A stretch of DNA of 16,928 nucleotides, from positions 1,331 through 18,258 of the forward strand of contig PKWQ01000291.1 of assembly GCA_003133265.1 (NCBI GenBank), written 5' to 3'. This stretch comes from Acetobacteraceae bacterium. Lineage in GTDB: Bacteria > Pseudomonadota > Alphaproteobacteria > Acetobacterales > Acetobacteraceae. A model generated the notes under the pieces. It was not told the origin of the DNA. It saw nothing but the letters and a program-made list of their open reading frames with translations, and ran no database searches. The position numbers and the translations under genes were made by a program. The stretch's first letter is position 1, and each line of letters begins with the position of its first letter. This document shows, in pieces, positions 7,971 to 14,941 of the stretch.

Positions 7971-9515
7971 CTAGCTGCCCTTGGCCGCGCCGGCCGTGTC
8001 CTCCTGCCCCGCCGCCAGCGGCAGGTCGGTCTCCCAGCCGCCACCCAGCGCCTTGTAGATCGCCACCAGATTGTCGGACACCTGGGTCGTGCTCAGCGCC
8101 AGCAGTTCCTGGGTCGCCAGCAGGCTGCGCTGCGCGACCAGCACATCCAGGAAGTTCGCCACCCCCTCGCGGTAGCGGCTCTGCGCCAAGCTCAGGGCGC
8201 GGGCGTTTTCCCGCACCGCTTCCGTCAGCTGCTCGCGCCGGCGCTGCTCGGTCTCGTAGGCGGTCAGCGCGTTGTCCACCTCGTGCCAGGCTTTCAGCAC
8301 CACCTGCTGGTACTTCACTGCCGCCTCGCGCTGCTGCGCCTTGCGCAGCTCCAGCGTCGCCTTCAGCCGCCCGCCCTCGAAGATCGGGATGTTCAGCGTT
8401 GGGCCGAACGCATATTGCAGGGCGTTCCAGTTGAACAGGTTGGTCGGGCGCAGCGCCTGGATGCCCATGCTGCCGGACAATGAGAAGCTCGGGTAGAAAC
8501 TCGCCACCGCGACGCCGATGTCCGCCGTCGCCGCGTGCAGCTGCGCCTCGGCCTCGCGGATATCCGGCCGACGCCGCGCCAGTTCCGACGGCAGGCCGAC
8601 CGGCACGGTGGGCGGCACCGGCGGCACCGGCCGGGCTTGGTGCAACTCCGCCGCCAACGCCTGCGGCGGCTGGCCCAGCAACAGACTGAGCGCGTTGATC
8701 AATTGCGCCTCCTGCTGCTCCAGGCTGGGGATTTCCGCCGCGGTGGTGGCGACCTGTGCGGAGGCATTGGCCACGTCCAGGTCCGTCGTCATCCCGCCCT
8801 CGGCGCGCCGGCGCACCAGATGCTGGTTGTCCTGGGCAATCTTCAGATTGTCGCGCGCGATCTGCAACCGGGCCTGCGCCCCGCGCAATTCCATGTAGTC
8901 GCGCGCCACCTCGGCCAGGTTCGACAGCAGCACCGCCCGCTGTTCTTCCGCCGATGCGTCCATCGAGGAGTCCGCCGATTCCACCGCCCGACTCACCCGT
9001 CCCCACAGATCGAGTTCCCAGGACGCATCGAACCCATACTGGTAGGCCTCGAACGGCTCGATCCGCACGCCGGTGATCGCCCCGGCCCCGCCGACGGTGC
9101 CGTTGGCGTCCGTCGCGCCCACCGCGTTCTTGCCAAGCTTGGTGAACACGCCGCGATTGCTCGCCAGTTGGCGGACATAGGACGCATTGCCGTTCACCGT
9201 CGGGAACTGCGCCGCACCGACCACGCCGCGCTCGGCGCGAGACTCAGCCAGCCGGATCGCCGCCACCTGCACGTCCAGGTTCTGCTCCGCGACCCGCGCC
9301 TCCAGCGCGCTCAGGGTCTTGTCGTTGAACAGGTTCCACCAGGCCGGATCGACCGGCTCGGCAACCACCCGGCTGGGCGCGGGCGCCGGTTTCGCCCGCT
9401 CGGTGAACCAGGACGAGGGCGAGGCCCAGTTCGGATTGGTGAAATCCGGCCCAACCGTACAGCCCCCAAGCAACAGCAGAGAGGACATGGCGGTCGCAAG
9501 AATGCGTTGGTTCAT
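7971..9515 (-). CDS. NodT-family outer membrane efflux lipoprotein (OprM/TolC-like)
   Basis: This outer-membrane channel subunit normally trimerises and docks with an RND or similar pump and its periplasmic adaptor. The protein is 514 residues. A signal peptide ends in the lipobox LLGGC (Cys19), followed by the NodT hallmark TVGPDF. Two outer-membrane efflux repeats follow at about residues 60-240 and 265-475, with typical motifs WELDLWGRV, RRPDIREAEAQL, PSFSLSGSMG, FNIPIFEGGR-like sequence (LNIPIFEGGRLKA) and a C-terminal YKALGGGWE. ATG 9515 is chosen because it gives the exact signal peptide and has GGGA 7 nt upstream. No pump or adaptor gene is beside it in the window: it is flanked by convergent cysE and a divergent amidase, so it appears as a stand-alone component. 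Confidence 0.93.
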   Translation of the reverse strand: MNQRILATAMSSLLLLGGCTVGPDFTNPNWASPSSWFTERAKPAPAPSRVVAEPVDPAWWNLFNDKTLSALEARVAEQNLDVQVAAIRLAESRAERGVVGAAQFPTVNGNASYVRQLASNRGVFTKLGKNAVGATDANGTVGGAGAITGVRIEPFEAYQYGFDASWELDLWGRVSRAVESADSSMDASAEEQRAVLLSNLAEVARDYMELRGAQARLQIARDNLKIAQDNQHLVRRRAEGGMTTDLDVANASAQVATTAAEIPSLEQQEAQLINALSLLLGQPPQALAAELHQARPVPPVPPTVPVGLPSELARRRPDIREAEAQLHAATADIGVAVASFYPSFSLSGSMGIQALRPTNLFNWNALQYAFGPTLNIPIFEGGRLKATLELRKAQQREAAVKYQQVVLKAWHEVDNALTAYETEQRRREQLTEAVRENARALSLAQSRYREGVANFLDVLVAQRSLLATQELLALSTTQVSDNLVAIYKALGGGWETDLPLAAGQEDTAGAAKGS

Positions 9516-9535
9516 CGTTCCATCCCAGCAGATCG

Positions 9536-9550
9536 GCGCGGCTGCCGCGC
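9536..9550. other. Perfect GC-rich hairpin in the divergent gap
   Basis: GCGCGG-CTG-CCGCGC is a perfect 6-bp inverted repeat with a 3-nt loop, 21 nt upstream of the efflux lipoprotein start. It would sit in the leader or promoter of that gene. Such GC-rich repeats can arise by chance here. Confidence 0.25.
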
Positions 9551-9612
9551 ATATCGGTTGCGTGACATGTTGCGCGGGAACGCGCCGACAGGCCAGATGC
9601 AGGTGGATCGCG

Positions 9613-9625
9613 GGTGCAATGCACC
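9613..9625. promoter_or_regulatory. Inverted repeat just upstream of the amidase ribosome binding site
   Basis: GGTGC-AAT-GCACC is a perfect 5-bp inverted repeat with a 3-nt centre, 19 nt before the amidase ATG and directly before AGGAA/GGGA. It could be an operator or a leader hairpin affecting translation. There is no independent support. Confidence 0.25.
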
Positions 9626-9644
9626 AGGAAACGGGAACACTGCC

Positions 9645-11087
9645 ATGAGCGACGACCTGATCCGCCTGACCGCCACCGAGGCCGTGACCCGGCTTCGGCG
9701 CGGGGAGATCACGCCCCTCGACCTGATCGAGGCCGCCGCCGCCCGCATCGCCGCGGTCGAGCCCGCGGTCAACGCGCTGCCCACGCTCTGCCTCGACCGC
9801 GCCCGCGACCATGCGCGCGCGCTGATGGCCGGCCAGAAACGCGACGCCGAGGACGAACCCGGCTGGCTCGCCGGCCTGCCGGTCTCGATCAAGGACCTGA
9901 ACGACGTCGCCGGCGTGCGCACCACCTACGGCTCGCCGATCTTCCGCGACCACATCCCGACTTCATCGCACCCACTGGTGGAGCGGATCGAGCACAAGGG
10001 CGGGATCGTCCTCGCCAAGTCGAACACCCCGGAATTCGGCGCCGGCGGGTCGACGTTCAACGAGGTGTTCGGCCGCACGCACAACCCCTGGAACACCGCG
10101 CTCACCTGCGGTGGCTCCACCGGCGGCGGCGCGGTCTCGGTCGCCACCGGCGAGGTCTGGCTGGCGCAGGGCTCCGACCATGGCGGTTCGCTCCGCCGGC
10201 CCGGCACCTATTGCTCCGTCGTCGGGCTGCGCCCCTCGCCCGGGCGCGTCACGCGCGGCACCACGAACAACCTGTTCTCGCCGCTGTCGGTGCAGGGACC
10301 GATGGCACGCAACATCCCGGACCTCGCGCTGTTCCTCGACAGCATGGCCGGCCTGTGCCCGCGCGACCCGCTGACCTTCGATGCCCCGGCGATCTCCTTC
10401 GTCGATGCGCTCGCCACCGCCCGGCCGCCCCGGCGTATCGCCTTCACCGCCGATTTCGGCGGCAAGCTGACGGTGGACCGCGAGACCCGGGAAATCTGCG
10501 CCCGGGAAGTCCGCCGCTTCGAACAGGCCGGCTGCATCGTCGAGGAGTCCGCCCCCGATCTCGGCGCGCTGGAGGACGCCTTCATGGTGCTGCGCTCCCA
10601 GCATTTCGTCGTGGACCGCGAACTTCAGCTCCAGACCCATCGCGAGCAGATCAAGCCGGATATCGTCTGGAACACCGAACGCGGCCTGGCGCAGACCCCG
10701 AGCCGGCTGGCCTGGGCCGAGCGCGAACGCGCCGCCTTCTATCGCCGCATGGTGGAGATGTTCGACGGCTATGATATCTTCATCACGCCCGGCGCCCATA
10801 CGCCTGCCTTCGATGTCGATCTGCGTTTCCCGCCGTTGGTGGATGGCAAGAAGCTGGACAACTACATGGCCGCCTCGACCCTGAACGCGGCGATCACACT
10901 GACCTCCTGCCCCGCCGTCGCCGTGCCCTGCGGCTTCGACCGTTCCGGCCGCCCCGTCGGCTTGCAGATCGTCGCGCCGGCACGGCAGGAAGCCCGCGCA
11001 CTGGCCGCCGCGCATCTGTTCGAGCAGATCACCGGCCTGGACAAGCTGCTGCCGATCGACCCGCGCCCCGGCACCGTGCCCGATTGA
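9645..11087 (+). CDS. Amidase-signature family hydrolase
   Basis: This 480-residue cytoplasmic amidase belongs to the Ser-cisSer-Lys group, which hydrolyses amide bonds. The catalytic triad is visible by spacing: Lys83 (VSIKDLND), cis-Ser158 in CGGSTGGG and nucleophile Ser182 in DHGGSLRRP, 24 residues after Ser158 as in GatA and MAE2. The usual GGSSGGS reads GGSTGGG and the usual DTGGS reads DHGGS, so the substrate pocket is somewhat divergent, but no catalytic residue is missing. ATG 9645 has GGGA 8 nt upstream; the frame stays open far upstream only because it lies antisense to the efflux gene. It is unlikely to be GatA because no gatB/gatC is adjacent. It is followed 49 nt later by an M20 peptidase, probably in one operon; substrate unknown. 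Confidence 0.9.
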   Translation: MSDDLIRLTATEAVTRLRRGEITPLDLIEAAAARIAAVEPAVNALPTLCLDRARDHARALMAGQKRDAEDEPGWLAGLPVSIKDLNDVAGVRTTYGSPIFRDHIPTSSHPLVERIEHKGGIVLAKSNTPEFGAGGSTFNEVFGRTHNPWNTALTCGGSTGGGAVSVATGEVWLAQGSDHGGSLRRPGTYCSVVGLRPSPGRVTRGTTNNLFSPLSVQGPMARNIPDLALFLDSMAGLCPRDPLTFDAPAISFVDALATARPPRRIAFTADFGGKLTVDRETREICAREVRRFEQAGCIVEESAPDLGALEDAFMVLRSQHFVVDRELQLQTHREQIKPDIVWNTERGLAQTPSRLAWAERERAAFYRRMVEMFDGYDIFITPGAHTPAFDVDLRFPPLVDGKKLDNYMAASTLNAAITLTSCPAVAVPCGFDRSGRPVGLQIVAPARQEARALAAAHLFEQITGLDKLLPIDPRPGTVPD

Positions 11088-11136
11088 CCGGCGTTCCCCG
11101 CATGGCAATCTGACCCCTCATCCACGGAGACACCGC

Positions 11137-12552
11137 ATGCAAGCGACCGAGACCGTCAACGCCGTCCTGCATCGTGTGGACGCCGAACTCGACCGCTCCC
11201 GCGAGGCGCTGTTCGATTTCCTGCGCATCCCCTCGATCAGCGCCCAACCCGCGCACAAGCAGGATTGCCTGCGCGCCGCCGAATGGGCGCGCGACCGGCT
11301 GGCCGCACTCGGCTTCACCGCCTCGCTGCGTCCCACCCAAGGCCATCCGATCGTACTGGCGCATTACGCCGGCCCGGCCGGCGGCAGCGGCCCGCATGTG
11401 CTGTTCTACGGCCACTACGACGTGCAGCCGGCCGATCCGGTGGAGCTATGGACCAGCCCGCCGTTCGAGCCCGCCCTGGTCGACGGCCCGCGCGGCAAGC
11501 GCTTCGTCGCGCGCGGCGCGGTGGACGACAAGGGCCAGGTGATGATGTTCCTGGAGGCGCTGCGGGCCTGGAAGGACGAAACCGGCACCATCCCCGCCCG
11601 CATCACTGTGCTGCTGGAAGGCGAGGAGGAAGTCGGCTCGATCAATCTCGAAGCCTTCCTGCTGGCCAACCGCGCGGAACTCGCCTCCGACCTGGCGCTG
11701 ATCAGCGACACCGGGATGTGGGACGTGAACACGCCGGCCGTCACCACCCGCCTGCGCGGGCTGGTCTATACCCAGGTAACGCTGAAAGGCCCCAGCAGGG
11801 ACCTGCATTCCGGGCTGTATGGCGGCTCGGCGCTCAACCCGATCAACGCGCTGACCCACATCCTGGGCGAGCTGCACGACGCCGATGGCCGCGTGCAGGT
11901 GCCCGGCTTTTACGACCGGGTGAAACCGATCTCCAACGCGCAGGCCGCGCAATGGGACGCGCTCGGCTTCGACGAGGCGGCGTTCCTCGGCACGATCGGC
12001 CTCACCGCGCCGTCCGGCGAACGCGGCCGCTCGGCGCTGGAGCGGCTCTGGGCACGGCCGACCGCCGACATCAACGGCATCTGGGGCGGCTATACCGGCC
12101 CCGGCGCCAAGACCGTGATCGCCGCCGAAGCCTCCGCCAAGGTTTCCTTCCGCCTCGTCGCCGATCAGGACCCCGGCGCGGTGTTCGAGGGCTTCCAGCG
12201 TTTCGTCACCGACCGGCTGCCACCCGGAGCGAGCGCGGAGTTCCAGAATTTCGCCGCCTCGCCGGGGATCGAAGTGGAAACCGAATCGCCCTGGGTCCGC
12301 GCGGCGCAGGCCGCGCTCGCCGAGGAATACGGCAAGCCGGCGCTGCTGATGGGCAGCGGCGGGTCCATCCCGGTGGTGGAATCGCTCCGCCGCATCCTGG
12401 GCATCGACAGCCTGCTGATGGGCTTCGGCCTGGACGACGACCAGGTACACAGCCCGAACGAGAAATTCGAGCAGGTCTGCTTCCATCACGGCATCCGCTC
12501 CCATGTGCGGCTGCTGGCCAAACTCGCCAAGCAAGGGAGTGTCCAGCCGTGA
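11137..12552 (+). CDS. M20-family metallopeptidase (CNDP/dipeptidase-like)
   Basis: This 471-residue di-zinc or di-manganese peptidase probably acts on dipeptides or N-substituted amino acids in the cytoplasm. The metal and catalytic residues are in family order: His93 and Asp95 (YGHYDVQP), Asp130 (GAVDDKG), Glu164 as base and Glu165 as ligand (EGEEEVGS), Asp191 (ISDTGMW) and His438 (VHSPNEKF). The dimerisation domain includes DLHSGLYGG. The HYDVQPADP pattern resembles the carnosinase/CNDP-type branch rather than ArgE or DapE. ATG 11137 has GGAGA about 7 nt upstream. The TGA overlaps the GTG start of the next gene as GTGA. Its position behind an amidase suggests that the two may act in sequence on an amide or peptide substrate, which is inference. 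Confidence 0.92.
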   Translation: MQATETVNAVLHRVDAELDRSREALFDFLRIPSISAQPAHKQDCLRAAEWARDRLAALGFTASLRPTQGHPIVLAHYAGPAGGSGPHVLFYGHYDVQPADPVELWTSPPFEPALVDGPRGKRFVARGAVDDKGQVMMFLEALRAWKDETGTIPARITVLLEGEEEVGSINLEAFLLANRAELASDLALISDTGMWDVNTPAVTTRLRGLVYTQVTLKGPSRDLHSGLYGGSALNPINALTHILGELHDADGRVQVPGFYDRVKPISNAQAAQWDALGFDEAAFLGTIGLTAPSGERGRSALERLWARPTADINGIWGGYTGPGAKTVIAAEASAKVSFRLVADQDPGAVFEGFQRFVTDRLPPGASAEFQNFAASPGIEVETESPWVRAAQAALAEEYGKPALLMGSGGSIPVVESLRRILGIDSLLMGFGLDDDQVHSPNEKFEQVCFHHGIRSHVRLLAKLAKQGSVQP

Positions 12553-13298
12553 CCGCCACCGCCGCCCAGGCCGCCCCGCTCACCGCCGCCGACGTGATGA
12601 CCAGCCCGGCGCTGTCGGTCTCGCCCGACGCCAGCCTGGCCGAGGCCGTCGGCCTGATGCTCGACCGCCACATCTCCGGCCTGCTGGTCATCGATGCCGA
12701 CGGAAACATGGTCGGCGTGGTCACCGAGGGCGATCTGCTGCGCCGGCACGAGATCGCCACCACCCAGCGCCGCTCCTGGCTGTCGCAGCTGTTCACCTCC
12801 TCGGGCAAGCAAGCCAATGCTTTCACCCGCAGCCATGGCCGCCGCGTCCACGACGTGATGACGGAATCAGTGATCGCGGTCGGTGAGACCACCCCACTGG
12901 TCGATGTCGTCGAACTGATGGAGGACCGAGGCATCAAGCGCGTGCCGGTGCTGCGCGACGGCCGGCCGGTGGGCGTGGTCAGCCGCGCCGATCTGCTGCG
13001 CGCCCTGCTCGCGGTGGCGGAGAACCCGACGCCGGCCGCCACCGACGACGCCACCATCCGCCAGTCCATCCGCGCCGCGCTGCAAACCGAGCGCTGGGCG
13101 CCGACAACCACCATCGACGTCTCGGTGAAGGACGGCGTCGTGGAGTTGAACGGCATCGTCACCAGCGACGGCGAGCGCCGCGCGGTGTCGGTGATCGCGG
13201 AGAACACGCCGGGGGTGAAGCGGGTCATCGACCAGTTGGTGTGGATCGAGGTCTATTCCGGCACGGTGATCGAGGCACCGAAAGACAGCGGGCACTGA
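12549..13298 (+). CDS. CBS-CBS-BON domain protein
   Basis: This 249-residue soluble protein has two CBS domains at about residues 12-68 (ADVMTSPALSVSPDAS, GVVTEGDLLRR) and 100-155 (VHDVMTESVIAVGETT, GVVSRADLLRA). A C-terminal BON domain lies at about 165-236 (IDVSVKDGVVELNGIV, ENTPGVKRVIDQL). CBS pairs often bind adenine nucleotides and BON domains are thought to bind lipids or membranes. Proteins with this layout are common in proteobacteria, often linked to stress or energy sensing, but with no fixed function. GTG 12549 is chosen because it forms a GTGA overlap with the peptidase stop and has GGGAG 9 nt upstream. Translational coupling to the M20 peptidase is likely. It converges with ccoS across 27 nt with no visible terminator. 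Confidence 0.9.
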   Translation: MTATAAQAAPLTAADVMTSPALSVSPDASLAEAVGLMLDRHISGLLVIDADGNMVGVVTEGDLLRRHEIATTQRRSWLSQLFTSSGKQANAFTRSHGRRVHDVMTESVIAVGETTPLVDVVELMEDRGIKRVPVLRDGRPVGVVSRADLLRALLAVAENPTPAATDDATIRQSIRAALQTERWAPTTTIDVSVKDGVVELNGIVTSDGERRAVSVIAENTPGVKRVIDQLVWIEVYSGTVIEAPKDSGH

Positions 13299-13325
13299 CC
13301 GCACCGCTGGCGCCGCCGGATCGCC

Positions 13326-13478
13326 CTATTTGCGGGGCGTGTCGTCGTCGAACAGGATGCGCCGGGACGCGCCTTCCATATCCTCGTACTGGCCCGACCG
13401 CAGTGCCCACATGAACACCAGCAACCCGCCGCCGGCGAGCGCCAGGCTGATCGCGATCAGATACAGGATGACCGTCAT
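13326..13478 (-). CDS. ccoS: cbb3-type cytochrome oxidase assembly protein CcoS
   Basis: CcoS is a small inner-membrane protein needed for cofactor (heme and copper) insertion into cbb3 oxidase. This copy has 50 residues: one membrane segment (about residues 3-26) followed by the family signature WALRSGQYEDMEGASRRIL and an acidic/basic tail (FDDDTPRK). ATG 13478 overlaps the end of the ccoI remnant as ATGA, the normal arrangement of ccoIS, and a purine-rich GGGGGAAGGA lies just upstream. It is the only member of this cluster in the window without an evident lesion. The length is typical of the family. Confidence 0.92.
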   Translation of the reverse strand: MTVILYLIAISLALAGGGLLVFMWALRSGQYEDMEGASRRILFDDDTPRK

Positions 13479-14923
13479 GCGTCCTTCCCCCGGCGCAGCC
13501 CCCCGTGCAGCCGCAAACTGTTCGCCATCACCAGCAGCGAGGAACTGGACATCGCGGCCGCCGCCAGCCAGGGGGTGACGTAACCCGCCATCGCCAGCGG
13601 CACCAGCAGCACGTTGTAACCGATCGACAATGCAAGATTTTGCCGCATCGCCGCGCGGGCGCGCCGCGCCGTCTCGACCACCGTTACTACTGGGGCGAGC
13701 CGGCTGCCCTGGAACACTACGTCGGCGACGGTCTGGCTGATATCCGCCGCGCTCGCCGGCGACATCGACACGCTGGCCGCCGCCAGACAGGGGGCTGTCG
13801 TTCAACCCGTCGCCGCCACCAGCGCGCGCGCCAGCGGGTGGCGGCTGGACACCGCCAATGAGACGGCGACGCCCAGCGCCGCGCGGTCCAAGTTTGGCGT
13901 CTCGATCAGGCCGGGCGTCGGCTCGGTCAATGTGCCGGTCTTGTCGAACACCACGACGTCCAGATCGGCCAGCCGCTCCAACGCGGTCGCCGATTTCAGC
14001 AGGATGCCGCCGCGCAGCAGCCGGCTGGTGGCGATCACCTGCACCGCCGGCACCGCGAGCGCCAGCGCACAGGGACAGGTGATGATCAGCACCGCGCTCG
14101 CGATCAGCAATGCCTCGCCCGCCGCCGCGTGGCCGACCAGCACCCACCACAGGAAGGTCAGCAGCGCACACAGATGCACCGCCGGGGCGTAGCGCCGCGC
14201 CACGCGGTCGGCCAGCACCACGTAACGCCCGCGCCGCGACTCCGCCGCCTCGATCAGCCGGACGCATTCGGCGAGCAGCGGGGACTCGCCGGTCGCGGTC
14301 GCGCGCACCACCAGGGCATCGCCCAGATTGAGCGTGCCGGCGAACACTTGCGTCCCCGGCCCGGCATCGACCGGCAGGCTTTCGCCGGTGACCAGGCTGG
14401 TATCGAGCGGCGAGGCGCCGCGCTCGATCACGCCATCGACGCCGATCCGCTCGCCGAGCCCGACCAGGATGCGTTCGCCCGGCGCCACCGTCTCCTGCAC
14501 CCGGCGCGTGGTGCCGCCGTCGGCGTTCAGCACCGACACGTCCTGCACGCGCAGCGTCAGCAACTGTTCCGCCGTCGCCCGCGCCTTGCCGCGCGCGCGA
14601 TGGTCCAGCAGACGCCCGATCAGCAGGAAGAACAGCAGCGTGATGGCGGAATCGAAATAGGTGTTCAGCCCACCAGCAAAACTCTGTTGCAGGCTCATCC
14701 CACTGACCAGGATCACCCCGACGCTGATCGGCACGTCCATGTTGGTGCGGCGCTGGGCCAGCGCGGTGGCGGCGTTGCCGGGAAAGCTGTGCAGCGCGGC
14801 GTAGACCAACCCGCCATTCACCGCGATCACGCCGATCATCGCGGCCGCGACGATCCAGGGGAACAGCCGCCAAGCCGACCGGCCGGGTATTGCAGAGCTG
14901 TTCAGCGTTTCGGTTCGGTTCAT
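13475..14923 (-). pseudogene. ccoI: Broken ccoH-ccoI fusion: remnant of the cbb3 copper-transporting P-type ATPase
   Basis: CcoI is the P1B ATPase that supplies copper to cbb3 oxidase. The reading frame from ATG 14923 (GGGAG upstream) begins with about 50 residues of CcoH, then enters CcoI at RRTNMDVPISVGV. It continues through TGES (179-182), the metal-site CPC (283-285), the phosphorylation motif DKTGT (Asp327) and the HP motif SRHPLARAL, and stops at TGA 13802-13804 after 373 residues. The N-terminal metal-binding domain and first membrane helices are missing. About 100 residues that should separate SRHPLARAL from GDGLND are also missing. GDGLND is encoded at 13797-13814 in another frame, and a five-C run (13790-13794) shifts back into VSMSPASAADISQT and the last two membrane helices, which end at 13475. 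Product inactive as an ATPase unless the sequence is wrong. Confidence 0.85.
14774..14923 (-). pseudogene. ccoH: ccoH (fixH) 5' fragment fused to ccoI
   Basis: The first 50 residues match the start of FixH/CcoH: a short polar N terminus (NSSAIPGRSAWR), then one membrane helix reading FPWIVAAAMIGVIAVNGG, followed by LVYAALHSFPG, a combination typical of CcoH and not of P-type ATPases. The rest of CcoH, usually another 100 residues or so of periplasmic domain, is absent, and the frame runs straight into the CcoI membrane region near 14774. The start is 18 nt after the ccoG stop, with GGGAG at good spacing, as expected for ccoGH. Confidence 0.75.
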
Positions 14924-14941
14924 CGGACCGCTCCCATCAGA

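Noticed and set aside
8535..9644. Upstream extension of the amidase frame
   Set aside because: It lies antisense to the efflux lipoprotein; the family-like amidase N terminus and ribosome site point to 9645.
9516..9953. Upstream extension of the efflux lipoprotein frame
   Set aside because: It would place the lipoprotein signal peptide in the middle of the protein; ATG 9515 gives an exact signal peptide.
13797..13814. Programmed frameshift to express full-length CcoI at the C-rich site
   Set aside because: Even with frameshifting, the roughly 100-residue domain before GDGLND and the N-terminal domain are missing, so a functional ATPase would not result.
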